Positions 33,627-42,710 are shown, counted from the first letter of the stretch. The stretch: DNA of 64,000 nucleotides from Dryocola sp051307055 (GCF_051307055.1 NZ_CP149994.1:2480001-2544000), one strand, 5' to 3'. A program made the numbers and translations. Notes: generated from the sequence alone by a model not told the origin.

Positions 33627-33642
33627 ATGTTACCGGTAAAGT
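33627..33642. promoter_or_regulatory. GntR-type operator upstream of edd
   Basis: ATGTTACCGGTAAAGT resembles the gluconate repressor operator ATGTTACC-GGTAACAT. edd is a GntR target in E. coli. It lies about 200 bp upstream of the edd ATG and 34 bp past the zwf stop. Confidence 0.7.
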
Positions 33643-33675
33643 TAAGCCGCTTTACGCGCGGTTTTCACATCCTGC

Positions 33676-35151
33676 TTACTCAAATTCATTCCATGAGCGG
33701 CCGTCGCGGGTGATCATCGCAACGGAAGCCACCGGCCCCCAGGTTCCCGCCTGATAAGGTTTTGGCGCATCGTTATCCGCAGCCCAGGCTTCGGTGATTG
33801 AGTCGACCCATTTCCAGGCTGCTTCCACTTCATCACGGCGCACAAACAGCGCCTGAATGCCGCGCATGGTTTCCAGCAGCAGGCGCTCGTAAGCGTCCGC
33901 CAGATGGGATTCATTAAAGGTTTCCGAATAGCTCAGATCCAGCTTGGTCGTTTGCAGGTTGTGCTTATGATCCAGGCCCGGCACCTTATTCAGCACCTGG
34001 ATATCCACGCCTTCGTCCGGCTGCAGGCGGATGGTCAGCTTATTCTGCGGCAGGTCCTGCCAGGAGTCTTTGAACAGGTTCAGCGCCGGGCTCTTGAAGT
34101 AAACCACGACTTCTGAACATTTGGCCGGCAAACGCTTACCGGTGCGCAGATAGAAAGGAACGCCCGCCCAGCGCCAGTTATCGATATCAACACGGATAGC
34201 CACAAAGGTTTCGGTGCTGCTCGACTTGTTCGCACCCTCTTCTTCCAGGTAGCCCGGCACTTTTTTACCCTGCGCAAAGCCTGCGGTGTACTGGCCGCGC
34301 ACGGTTTTCTCACGCACGTTGCTGCGATCGATGCGGCGCAGCGATTGCAGGACTTTCACCTTCTCATCGCGAATGTGGTCTGCGGTGAGATCGGATGGCG
34401 GCGACATGGCAATCATGCACAGGATTTGCAGCAGGTGGTTCTGAATCATGTCACGCATCTGGCCTGCCTGGTCGAAGTAACCCCAGCGCCCTTCGATGCC
34501 CACCTCTTCAGCCACGGTAATTTCCACGTGATCGATAGTTTTGTTATCCCAGTTATTAGCAAACAGGGAGTTGGCAAAACGTAGCGCCAGCAGGTTAAGC
34601 ACCGTCTCTTTACCTAAATAGTGGTCGATGCGATAAACCTGGCACTCTTCAAAGTACTCGCCAACCTGATCGTTGATTTCCTGAGAAGTGGCAAGCGAGG
34701 TGCCCAGCGGTTTTTCCATCACCACGCGGGCAGGTTTGGCGTTCAGCTTCGCTTTGCCCAGCCCTTTGCAGATGGCGCCGAAGGTGCTTGGCGGCATCGC
34801 AAAATAGTTGATGGTGACGCGCTTTTGCTGGTCGAGCATTTTACCCAGTTTGCTAAAGGCCGCGGTGTCGTTGACGTCCAGGTTGCAGAAATCAAGACGG
34901 CTGCTCAGCTTGTCCCACAGGCTTTCGTCGATCTTCTCTTTCATGAAGGTTTCGAGCGCTTCGCGTACCACTTTGGTGTACGCCTCTTTGCTCCAGTCAG
35001 CGCGGCCAACGCCCAGAATACGGGACTCCGGATGGATCTGACCCGCTTTTTCCAGTTGATACAGGGATGGCAGCAGTTTTCGACGCGCAAGGTCGCCTTT
35101 TGCGCCGAAAATCACCAGGTCACATGCCTGAGCTGTCTGTGTTACCGCCAT
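33676..35151 (-). CDS. zwf: Glucose-6-phosphate 1-dehydrogenase
   Basis: 491 aa from ATG 35151 (MAVTQTAQ), GAGGAG upstream. NADP-binding FGAKGDLARRKL at the N-terminus and the active-site motif YRIDHYLGKE in the middle. It oxidises glucose-6-phosphate and feeds both the pentose phosphate and Entner-Doudoroff pathways. A HexR box lies 42 bp upstream. The longer frame to 35193 begins inside that box and is rejected. Confidence 0.97.
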   Translation of the reverse strand: MAVTQTAQACDLVIFGAKGDLARRKLLPSLYQLEKAGQIHPESRILGVGRADWSKEAYTKVVREALETFMKEKIDESLWDKLSSRLDFCNLDVNDTAAFSKLGKMLDQQKRVTINYFAMPPSTFGAICKGLGKAKLNAKPARVVMEKPLGTSLATSQEINDQVGEYFEECQVYRIDHYLGKETVLNLLALRFANSLFANNWDNKTIDHVEITVAEEVGIEGRWGYFDQAGQMRDMIQNHLLQILCMIAMSPPSDLTADHIRDEKVKVLQSLRRIDRSNVREKTVRGQYTAGFAQGKKVPGYLEEEGANKSSSTETFVAIRVDIDNWRWAGVPFYLRTGKRLPAKCSEVVVYFKSPALNLFKDSWQDLPQNKLTIRLQPDEGVDIQVLNKVPGLDHKHNLQTTKLDLSYSETFNESHLADAYERLLLETMRGIQALFVRRDEVEAAWKWVDSITEAWAADNDAPKPYQAGTWGPVASVAMITRDGRSWNEFE

Positions 35152-35192
35152 GTCGTTCTCCTCGTTTCGGGTATCTTGTACCGGGTCGCTCA

Positions 35193-35207
35193 TGTAATTT
35201 AATTACA
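35193..35207. promoter_or_regulatory. HexR box upstream of zwf
   Basis: TGTAATTTAATTACA, a perfect palindrome around the central T and a near match to the HexR consensus TGTARTNNNANTACA. It lies between divergent zwf and hexR; HexR represses zwf and edd-eda until KDPG binds. The rest of the 354-bp gap shows no other gene. Confidence 0.9.
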
Positions 35208-35505
35208 AAGCAATGTACCGCCGTTGATGAATTAACGTAAACAACCGGAGGTTGTCCGATCGTGCTCAGGCGGCAAATCGCGCGACAGGCGCGCGGCTTT
35301 CCCTCGCTGAGTGAAATTTAATAACTTTTTTCCGTTTGCCAGGATCTTATCTAAAGTTAGACCCCGATCAAGTAATGAAAAAAAACAACAAATTCAAGCC
35401 CGTTTACCTGCCCTTCAGGGAGAAGGCAAGCGTATATTCTTGCTAAACCCCGTCTCGGTTTCTTCGCTTTCAGAAATCGACAAAATCCATGAGTGCCTGT
35501 TAACG

Positions 35506-36375
35506 ATGAATATGCTGGAAAAAATCCAGTCACAGCTGGAACACCTTAGCAAATCAGAGCGTAAAGTCGCAGAAGTGATTCTCGCTATTCCGCAGGAGGC
35601 TATCCACTCAAGTATTGCTACCCTTGCCCGCAACGCGGACGTTAGCGAACCTACGGTAAACCGCTTTTGTCGCCGCCTGGACACCAAAGGCTTCCCCGAT
35701 TTTAAATTACATTTAGCGCAAAGTCTGGCGAATGGAACGCCTTATGTAAACCGGAATGTTGACGAGGACGACAGCGTTGAATCCTATACCGGTAAAATCT
35801 TCGAATCCGCGATGGCCAGCCTCGATCGGGTGCGGCAATCCCTTGATATGGCCGCGGTAAACCGGGCGGTGGATCTGCTGACCCAGGCGAAAAAAATCGC
35901 CTTCTTTGGGCTGGGCTCTTCTGCCGCCGTCGCCCACGACGCCATGAATAAGTTTTTCCGCTTTAACGTGCCGGTTTTCTATTCTGACGACGTCGTCATG
36001 CAGCGTATGAGCTGTATGAACTGCAGCGAAGAAGACGTGGTGGTGCTTATTTCGCATACCGGGCGCACCAAAAATCTTGTGGAGCTGGCGCAGCTGGCGC
36101 GTGAAAACGACGCCATCGTGCTGGCGATAACCTCCGAAGGATCGCCGCTTGCGCAGGAAGCCACCCTCTCTTTATTACTTGATGTGCCAGAAGACACCGA
36201 CATTTATATGCCGATGGTGTCGCGCCTGGCGCAATTAACCGTCATCGACGTGCTGGCCACGGGTTTTACTTTGCGTCGCGGCGCAAAATTCCGGGATAAC
36301 TTGAAGCGAGTCAAAGAAGCGCTCAAGGAATCGCGTTTTGATAAGGGGCGATTCGCCGCGGGCGATACTCGCTAA
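35506..36375 (+). CDS. hexR: RpiR-family repressor HexR
   Basis: 289 aa from ATG 35506 (MNMLEKIQSQ), the E. coli length. N-terminal HTH (ADVSEPTVNRFCRRL) and C-terminal SIS sugar-phosphate domain (FFGLGSSAAVAHDA, VVVLISHTGRTKN). KDPG is the effector in related bacteria. The frame is open back to 35311, but that part has no ribosome site or family support. Confidence 0.95.
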   Translation: MNMLEKIQSQLEHLSKSERKVAEVILAIPQEAIHSSIATLARNADVSEPTVNRFCRRLDTKGFPDFKLHLAQSLANGTPYVNRNVDEDDSVESYTGKIFESAMASLDRVRQSLDMAAVNRAVDLLTQAKKIAFFGLGSSAAVAHDAMNKFFRFNVPVFYSDDVVMQRMSCMNCSEEDVVVLISHTGRTKNLVELAQLARENDAIVLAITSEGSPLAQEATLSLLLDVPEDTDIYMPMVSRLAQLTVIDVLATGFTLRRGAKFRDNLKRVKEALKESRFDKGRFAAGDTR

Positions 36376-36504
36376 TTTTTAATAACAAAGCTGTAACTTT
36401 TCAGGTCGTTCGGTTAAGTTGTCCCCTTGCGCGATGACGCGCCCTCTGACTAACCGAGTTTTTGTTCACGCAACACCAAGTTGTTTCAGTCAACGGAGTA
36501 ATAC

Positions 36505-37947
36505 ATGTCCAGACGGCTACGTAGAACCAAAATCGTTACCACTTTAGGCCCGGCTACCGATCGCGACAATAATCTGGAAAAGATTATCGCAGCCGGCGCC
36601 AACGTGGTGCGAATGAACTTCTCCCACGGTACCGCAGAAGATCACCAATTGCGTGCGGATAAAGTTCGTGAAATTGCCGCGAAACTGGGCCGCCACGTCG
36701 CTATTCTGGGCGATTTGCAGGGGCCTAAAATTCGTGTTTCCACCTTCAAGGAAGGTAAAGTCTTCCTCAGTATCGGCGACAAATTCCTGCTTGATGCCAA
36801 CCTGGGTAAAGGCGAAGGCGATAAAGAGAGAGTCGGCATCGACTATAAAGGCCTGCCTGCCGACGTCGTGCCCGGCGATATCCTGCTGCTGGATGATGGC
36901 CGCGTGCAGCTAAAAGTGCTGGAAGTCCAGGGCATGAAAGTGTTCACCGAAGTGACCGTCGGCGGCCCGCTCTCCAACAATAAAGGCATCAACAAACTCG
37001 GCGGCGGCCTGTCCGCAGAAGCGCTGACCGACAAAGACAAAGCCGACATTGTCACCGCGGCGAAAATCGGCGTCGACTATCTGGCCGTCTCCTTCCCGCG
37101 CTGTGGCGAAGACCTCAACTACGCCCGCCGCCTGGCCCGCGATGCAGGCTGCGATGCCAAAATCGTTGCTAAAGTGGAGCGCGCCGAAGCCGTCTGCGAT
37201 GAAGCTGCAATGGACGACGTTATCCTCGCTTCCGATGTCGTTATGGTCGCCCGTGGCGATCTGGGCGTGGAAATCGGCGATCCGGAGCTGGTCGGCATTC
37301 AGAAAACCCTTATCCGCCGCGCGCGTAAGCTGAATCGCGCCGTGATCACCGCGACCCAGATGATGGAGTCGATGATAACTAACCCAATGCCAACCCGTGC
37401 CGAAGTTATGGACGTGGCGAACGCCGTGCTGGACGGCACCGATGCGGTAATGCTCTCTGCTGAGACCGCGGCCGGTCAGTACCCTGCTGAAACCGTGGCG
37501 GCAATGGCGCGCGTTTGTCTCGGCGCTGAAAAAATCCCCAGCATCAACGTTTCCAAACACCGTCTGGATATAGAGTTCGACAACGTAGAAGAAGCGATTG
37601 CCATGTCGGCGATGTATGCGGCAAACCACCTGAAAGGGGTTACCGCGATTATCACCATGACAGAATCGGGCCGCACCGCGCTGATGACCTCACGTATCAG
37701 CTCCGGCCTGCCGATTTTCGCCATGTCCCGTCACGAGCGCACGCTGAACCTGACCTCTTTGTACCGCGGCGTTACGCCGGTCTATTTTGACAGCCAGAAC
37801 GACGGCGTTGCGGCAGCCAGCGACGCCGTTAACCTGCTGCGTGACAAAGGCTACCTGGTGTCCGGCGATCTGGTGATTGTGACCCAGGGGGATGTGATGA
37901 GCACCATCGGCACCACCAACACCACGCGCATCCTTTGCGTTGAGTGA
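36505..37947 (+). CDS. pykA: Pyruvate kinase II
   Basis: 480 aa. RRTKIVTTLGPAT at the N-terminus, the metal/phosphate site MVARGDLGVEIG, and ITATQMMESMI of the active site. AMP-activated isozyme. GGAG precedes ATG 36505. Its terminator has been broken by the IS insertion 36 bp past the stop. Confidence 0.97.
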   Translation: MSRRLRRTKIVTTLGPATDRDNNLEKIIAAGANVVRMNFSHGTAEDHQLRADKVREIAAKLGRHVAILGDLQGPKIRVSTFKEGKVFLSIGDKFLLDANLGKGEGDKERVGIDYKGLPADVVPGDILLLDDGRVQLKVLEVQGMKVFTEVTVGGPLSNNKGINKLGGGLSAEALTDKDKADIVTAAKIGVDYLAVSFPRCGEDLNYARRLARDAGCDAKIVAKVERAEAVCDEAAMDDVILASDVVMVARGDLGVEIGDPELVGIQKTLIRRARKLNRAVITATQMMESMITNPMPTRAEVMDVANAVLDGTDAVMLSAETAAGQYPAETVAAMARVCLGAEKIPSINVSKHRLDIEFDNVEEAIAMSAMYAANHLKGVTAIITMTESGRTALMTSRISSGLPIFAMSRHERTLNLTSLYRGVTPVYFDSQNDGVAAASDAVNLLRDKGYLVSGDLVIVTQGDVMSTIGTTNTTRILCVE

Positions 37948-37983
37948 TCTAAAGGTCAGCGAAAGCTAGCGCATGAAAAAGGG

Positions 37984-37993
37984 GCCGGATGGC
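37984..37993 (+). repeat. Left copy of 10-bp target duplication
   Basis: GCCGGATGGC directly before the left IS end; the same 10 bp follow the right end at 39275-39284. Confidence 0.88.
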
Positions 37994-38008
37994 CTGAGGG
38001 ATCCCCAG

Positions 38009-38038
38009 AAACATCATCAATACACCATGATGATGTTT
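38009..38038. other. Perfect hairpin spanning the transposase stop codon
   Basis: AAACATCATC and GATGATGTTT, a perfect 10-bp stem around AATACACCAT. It covers the transposase TGA (38017-38019) just inside the left IS end. It may stop or slow transcription entering or leaving the element. Confidence 0.75.
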
Positions 38039-39192
38039 CGATAGGCCCTCGCCATATCGGCGTATACCCTGTCGGGGTTCATCCCCGACAGTATTCCCGG
38101 TGATTGCCGGATGGCATTTTCACTCAACGTCAGATACGACAATACCCTCCGCGATTTCTCACTGCTTGCCTGAAACCATCGATTTATCCCTTTACTTTCA
38201 AGGCAATAACCCGTCAGCCACATGATGATGCTGTAGAGCGTCGCAACCAGGCAAAGCACGGATATCCGCTTTTCTCCCCGGCTTTTACTTGCCCGAAGCC
38301 CCAGACCATAGCGCTCGCTTTTTTCATCCCTGAAGTTCTGTTCTATCTGCATACGGCGGCTGTAAATTTTGACTATCTCGCGTGGCTTATATTCCATCAG
38401 GCTGGTAAAAAGCAGCCACGGTTCACGCGCGTTTTTACGGTACATCCTGTCTGTTTTGGGATAATGCTGGCTGCTTTTCCTGCCCGTCGCCCGCTTATGC
38501 ACGGTGTAGAAATGTCCCGGACAGTCACGACTGGCGTTGCGTGCCAGTCGCCCGAATCCCAGATAGCGCGCCGTTGTTGATGACGCAATATCCCGCGCCA
38601 TCTGCCACTCTTCATCCCCGATGACCTGAAAATAGAGGCTGCCCCTGACTCGTCCGACAAAATCCCAGCCCAGAGAGCGGATGTGGTGAAACCAGCTGCT
38701 GCGAAAGCCTGCATCGGTCACGATAATGACCTGCTTATCTTTGCCGATAGCGGCAGCCATCTGATCGAGAAAGGCATTTTGTACAGCAGAGTTGTTCTGG
38801 TAGCGGGATGAAATAACTTTACTCATCAGAGGGATAGCTCTGCCATCACACAATAAGCTTGCCCGCAAAACACTGAGCGCTGATGAAGGATAGCCACTCC
38901 AGTCCACGGCAATAACGCATAATGAAAGGCTGTGCGTGAGGCGGGATACAAGCTGCTGGTAGACGGAAGGAATGTCACTGAACATCAGATCGCTGGTGAG
39001 GTGCCGGTCAACACGCTTAATCTTGTGCTTAACACGTGCGGGGCCTGGCAGGTATCTGCCGATGCTGGTAAGAGAAAGCGAAGCACCACGTGTCAGGGCC
39101 ACGGTCATATCGAGCAGGGCGTTTTTACGGTACTGATGAATGGAGTTCAGGGACTGGCTGAAAAATTTATGGCAAACTTGTGAAGCAGGCAT
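38017..39192 (-). CDS. IS4-family transposase
   Basis: 391 aa (IS10 transposase is 402). DDE residues: D97 in VIAVDWSG, D160 in IIVTDAGF, E284 in the IS4-family YREK motif (Y277-x2-R280-x3-E284-x6-K291). It acts by cut-and-paste with hairpin intermediates in the IS10 branch. AAGG lies about 10 nt before ATG 39192. No frameshift or stop, so it is probably active. It is transcribed in the same direction as lpxM. Confidence 0.95.
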   Translation of the reverse strand: MPASQVCHKFFSQSLNSIHQYRKNALLDMTVALTRGASLSLTSIGRYLPGPARVKHKIKRVDRHLTSDLMFSDIPSVYQQLVSRLTHSLSLCVIAVDWSGYPSSALSVLRASLLCDGRAIPLMSKVISSRYQNNSAVQNAFLDQMAAAIGKDKQVIIVTDAGFRSSWFHHIRSLGWDFVGRVRGSLYFQVIGDEEWQMARDIASSTTARYLGFGRLARNASRDCPGHFYTVHKRATGRKSSQHYPKTDRMYRKNAREPWLLFTSLMEYKPREIVKIYSRRMQIEQNFRDEKSERYGLGLRASKSRGEKRISVLCLVATLYSIIMWLTGYCLESKGINRWFQASSEKSRRVLSYLTLSENAIRQSPGILSGMNPDRVYADMARAYRNIIMVY

Positions 39193-39274
39193 AGAGGAGT
39201 GACCTTACTTTCTGGTGGAACACTAAGTAGATCACACCCTTCTATGCCTGTCTTTATTTATGGGGAATCCTCAG

Positions 39275-39284
39275 GCCGGATGGC
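39275..39284 (+). repeat. Right copy of 10-bp target duplication
   Basis: GCCGGATGGC after the right IS end, followed by CCCTTTCTTA, the surviving right part of the former pykA/lpxM terminator. Confidence 0.88.
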
Positions 39285-39291
39285 CCCTTTC

Positions 39292-40266
39292 TTACTTTTT
39301 AGGAAACAGCTCTTTACGGCGATAGGGTTCGGTTTCGCCCTCTTTACGCGTTTTCAGCAGCTTCAGGATCCAGGTATATTGCGCCAGGTTCGGGCGGACA
39401 AAAATCTCCACCTCTTCATTCATGCGGCGGGCAATCCGGTTGTCGTCGGCATCGGCCAGGTCGTCCATCGGCGGACGAATAAAGATATCCAGACGATGCG
39501 TGCTGCTGTTGTAAACCGGGAACAACGGGACCACACGGGCGCGACAGACCTTCATCAGGCGGCCAATCGCCGGAAGCGTGGCCTTGTAGGTCGCAAAGAA
39601 ATCCACAAATTCGCTGTGCTCGGCGCCGTGATCCTGATCCGGCAGGTAATAGCCCCAGTAGCCCTGACGTACGGAGCTGATAAAGGGCTTAATGCCGTCG
39701 TTTCGCGCGTGCATGCGGCCACCAAAGCGGCGGCGCACCTTGTTCCATACGTAATCGAACAGCGCGTTGCCCTGGTTATGGAACATCGCGGCCATTTTTT
39801 GCCCGTCGGCGGCCATCAGCATCGCCGGAATATCCACGGCCCAGCCGTGCGGCACGAGGAAGATAACGTTTTCGCCGTTGGCCTTCAGCTCATCGATGAT
39901 TTCTTTGCCGTGCCAGTCGACGCGCTGCATCACCTTTTGCGGCGCGCGCAACCCTAATTCCGCCATCAGCACCATCGCCTGCGGCGCGGTGGCAAACATC
40001 TCATCAATGATGGCTTCGCGTTCCGGCTCCGGCATTTCCGGGAAGCAGTAAAGCAGATTAATTTGCGCACGACGACGGGCGCTTTTACCAAAGCGACCCG
40101 CGATACGCCCGACTTTACCTAACAGAGGATCGCGTACTGACGGCGGTAATAAGGCAAGTCCTGCAAAGGCCCCCACGCCCAGCCAGGCGCCCCAGTAACG
40201 CGGGTGCCAGAAGGCTTTTTGAAACTCGGGGATAAATTCGCTCTGACTTTTTTTTGCTTTTTCCAT
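39292..40266 (-). CDS. lpxM: Lipid A myristoyltransferase LpxM (MsbB)
   Basis: 324 aa (323 in E. coli). One N-terminal membrane segment (about 27-41) and the acyltransferase HX4D motif HGWAVD (H140, D145). It adds the last secondary acyl chain to lipid A at the inner membrane. Loss changes endotoxin potency and polymyxin response. Its 3' side faces the IS, 17 bp away. Confidence 0.96.
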   Translation of the reverse strand: MEKAKKSQSEFIPEFQKAFWHPRYWGAWLGVGAFAGLALLPPSVRDPLLGKVGRIAGRFGKSARRRAQINLLYCFPEMPEPEREAIIDEMFATAPQAMVLMAELGLRAPQKVMQRVDWHGKEIIDELKANGENVIFLVPHGWAVDIPAMLMAADGQKMAAMFHNQGNALFDYVWNKVRRRFGGRMHARNDGIKPFISSVRQGYWGYYLPDQDHGAEHSEFVDFFATYKATLPAIGRLMKVCRARVVPLFPVYNSSTHRLDIFIRPPMDDLADADDNRIARRMNEEVEIFVRPNLAQYTWILKLLKTRKEGETEPYRRKELFPKK

Positions 40267-40342
40267 GCAGGTTCTCAGTACGGCATCAACTCATTGATGA
40301 TATGAATGTAGTGGTAGTTTAACGGGGCACGTGCCGGCAGAC

Positions 40343-40375
40343 AAAAGAAAAAGCCGGCGCGCTGGCACCGGCTTT
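40343..40375 (-). terminator. Terminator of mepM
   Basis: AAAGCCGG and CCGGCTTT arms followed by CTTTTTCTTTTG on the minus strand, beyond the mepM stop and before lpxM. Confidence 0.82.
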
Positions 40376-40396
40376 GTTTTATCCGCGCTGCAAGGG

Positions 40397-41722
40397 TTAG
40401 TCAAAGCGCAGCTGAGGAACCACTTCACGCACCTGAGCCAGGTAATCACGACGGTCCGAACCGGTCAACCCTTCCGTACGCGGCAGCTTCGCCGTCAGCG
40501 GGTTAACCGCCTGCTGGTTGATCCACACTTCATAGTGCAGGTGTGGGCCAGTGGAGCGGCCTGTGTTGCCGGAAAGCGCAATGCGGTCACCGCGTTTCAC
40601 TTTCTGCCCTGATTTTACCAGCAGTTTCTTCAGATGCATATAACGTGTGGTGTAGGTGCGTCCGTGACGCAGGGCAACGATATAGCCCGCCGCGCCGCTA
40701 CGTTTCGCCATCACCACTTCGCCATCGCCCACCGCCAGCACAGGCGTTCCCTGCGGCATAGCAAAGTCGACGCCTTTATGCGGCGCGATACGCCCGGTTA
40801 CCGGGTTAAGGCGACGCGGGTTAAAGTTCGAGGAGATGCGGAACTGTTTTACCGTCGGGAAGCGCATAAAGCCTTTCGCAAGGCCCGAGCCGCTGCGATC
40901 GTAGAACTTGCCGTCTTCCCCGCGAATCGCGTAGTAATCTTTGCCGCCGCTGCGCAGACGGACGCCGACCAGCTGGCTTTGCTCACGCTTGCCTTCCAGC
41001 ATTTCGCGGGACATCAGAACCGAGAATTCATCGCCTTTTTTCAGCTTACGGAAGTCCATCTGCCACTGCATCGCTTTGATGACCGAACTGATTTCCGCGC
41101 TGGTTAAGCCCGCGTCTTTCGCGCTGCTGACGAAGCTGCCGCCAACGGTGCCTTTGAGTACGCTGTTAACCCAGTCGCCCTGCTGCAGTTCAGTGCTGAG
41201 CTTGAAAGTATTGCCGGAGCGGTCATAGGTACGGGTTTCGCGGCGGGACATCTCCCAGGTCAGACGCTGCAGCTCGCCGTCGGCGGTCAGCGTCCAGGAA
41301 ATCTGCTGGCCGATTTTCAGGTTACGCAGGTCTTTATCAACCGTGGCCAGCTGGCCGATCTCGCCCATGTCGATGCCGTACTGATTAAGGATGCTGCTAA
41401 GCGTATCGCCGGTTGAAACGACGTATTCATGAACGCCCGCCTCGCCCGCGATTTTATCGTCCAGCTCATCCTGTGGAATGGCGTCATCGCCTTCGTCAAG
41501 CGTCGGCTGGTCGATTGGCTCGCTGGCTTCTGGCAATAAAGAACGGATTTCGCTTTTTTCAAGCTCGATGGTTTTAATGACGGGACTGGCTTCCGGGTGG
41601 TAAACATAGGGCCGCCAGACGGCGACCGCTAAAGTAAGAACCGTCAGGGACCCCAGCATAACGCGGTGGGGCCGGGACAGGTTGTCAAAAGCCAGGGCGA
41701 CAGAGCGGGCTATCTGTTGCAC
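40397..41722 (-). CDS. mepM: Murein DD-endopeptidase MepM
   Basis: 441 aa from GTG 41722, GAGGA upstream. Membrane anchor (about 21-38), LysM-type domain (EYVVSTGDTLSSILNQYGI), and a C-terminal M23 peptidase with HKGVDFAMPQGTPV and HLHYEVW zinc motifs. It cuts D-Ala-mDAP cross-links to let the cell wall grow and is degraded by Prc/NlpI. It starts 15 bp after znuA, so the two are probably cotranscribed. Confidence 0.96.
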   Translation of the reverse strand: MQQIARSVALAFDNLSRPHRVMLGSLTVLTLAVAVWRPYVYHPEASPVIKTIELEKSEIRSLLPEASEPIDQPTLDEGDDAIPQDELDDKIAGEAGVHEYVVSTGDTLSSILNQYGIDMGEIGQLATVDKDLRNLKIGQQISWTLTADGELQRLTWEMSRRETRTYDRSGNTFKLSTELQQGDWVNSVLKGTVGGSFVSSAKDAGLTSAEISSVIKAMQWQMDFRKLKKGDEFSVLMSREMLEGKREQSQLVGVRLRSGGKDYYAIRGEDGKFYDRSGSGLAKGFMRFPTVKQFRISSNFNPRRLNPVTGRIAPHKGVDFAMPQGTPVLAVGDGEVVMAKRSGAAGYIVALRHGRTYTTRYMHLKKLLVKSGQKVKRGDRIALSGNTGRSTGPHLHYEVWINQQAVNPLTAKLPRTEGLTGSDRRDYLAQVREVVPQLRFD

Positions 41723-41737
41723 GTATTCACTTCCTCG

Positions 41738-42682
41738 TTAATCTCCTTTCAGGCAGCTGGCATACTGATTCGCAAGCCCGGTCAAAAACCGCATATAGCT
41801 GTCTTTACCGAACGCGACGTCGATGCCCAGCGGATCCAGCGTCCCTGAACGGACGTTAGTGCCACGGGCGACGGCGTTAATTACCGCTGGCCTGAACTGT
41901 GGCTCAGCAAAAACGCAGACCGCTTTATGCTCAACCAACTGTGTTCTGATTTCATGTAAACGCTGCGCACCGGGCTGGATCTCTGGGTTGACGGTGAAGT
42001 GGCCAAGCGGCGTCAGTCCGTAGTGTTTTTCAAAGTAGCCGTAGGCATCGTGAAAAACGAAATACCCTTTACCTTTCAACGGTGCGAGCACGGTACCAAC
42101 CTGCTTATCGGTGCTGGCTAATGCTGACTCGAATTTCTGCAGGTTGGCGTCAAGTTGGGTTCTATTTTCGGGCATAAGTTCCACTAATTTATCGTGGATT
42201 GCAACCGCTGACAGGCGCGCTATCTCAGGCGAGAGCCAGATATGCATATTGTATTCACCGTGATGGTGATCTTCCTCACTATTTTCCGCCGAATGGGCAT
42301 GTGCTTCGTGCTCGTGTTCATCGTCATCGTCGCCTTTCATCAGCAAAGGTTTCACCTCTTTTAACGCCGCAAGCGTCACCTGCTTTTGCTGAGGTAGCTG
42401 GCCTACCGATTTCTGCATAAAAGCTTCCATCTCGGGCCCGACCCATACCACTAAGTCCGCTCCCTGTAAGCGTTTTACATCAGATGGACGCAGGGAATAA
42501 TCATGTTCGGATGCGCCATCAGGCAGCAGAACTTCGGTGGTCGTCACGCCGTCTGCAATGGCGGAGGCGATGAAGCCCAGAGGCTTAATGGAGGCGACGA
42601 CCGCAGCCTGTGAAGGCATGGCTGCGGCGCCCAAAAGCGCGGCTGAAAAACCCGCGAAAAGAAGTGTGTTTTTATGTAACAT
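41738..42682 (-). CDS. znuA: Zinc ABC transporter, periplasmic binding protein ZnuA
   Basis: 314 aa from ATG 42682 (MLHKNTLLF). Signal peptide, then the zinc-binding cluster-9 fold with DGASEHDYSL and VFHDAYGYFEKHYG, and a flexible His/Asp/Glu-rich loop (DDDDEHEHEAHAHS... HHHG) that captures zinc. Divergent from znuCB with a Zur box between. Confidence 0.96.
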   Translation of the reverse strand: MLHKNTLLFAGFSAALLGAAAMPSQAAVVASIKPLGFIASAIADGVTTTEVLLPDGASEHDYSLRPSDVKRLQGADLVVWVGPEMEAFMQKSVGQLPQQKQVTLAALKEVKPLLMKGDDDDEHEHEAHAHSAENSEEDHHHGEYNMHIWLSPEIARLSAVAIHDKLVELMPENRTQLDANLQKFESALASTDKQVGTVLAPLKGKGYFVFHDAYGYFEKHYGLTPLGHFTVNPEIQPGAQRLHEIRTQLVEHKAVCVFAEPQFRPAVINAVARGTNVRSGTLDPLGIDVAFGKDSYMRFLTGLANQYASCLKGD

Positions 42683-42710
42683 AATGCGACTTATCATCCA
42701 TGCGGAAGTG

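Larger units (their letters stand above)
37994..39274 (-). mobile_element. IS4-family insertion sequence (IS10-like ends), 1281 bp
   Basis: Terminal inverted repeats CTGAGGGATCCCCAGAAA (left) and CTGAGGATTCCCCATAAA (right, reverse complement) agree at 15 of 18 positions and resemble the IS10 end CTGAGAGATCCCC. A single full-length transposase fills the element and a 10-bp target duplication flanks it. All parts look intact. The exact boundary could move by one base because of shared bases. Confidence 0.93.

Noticed and set aside
35152..35193. Longer zwf start at 35193
   Set aside because: This start falls in the HexR operator; the ATG at 35151 has a strong ribosome site and gives the family length.
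35311..35505. N-terminal extension of hexR
   Set aside because: The frame is open but HexR in E. coli begins at the MNMLEK methionine, and no ribosome site supports the earlier start.
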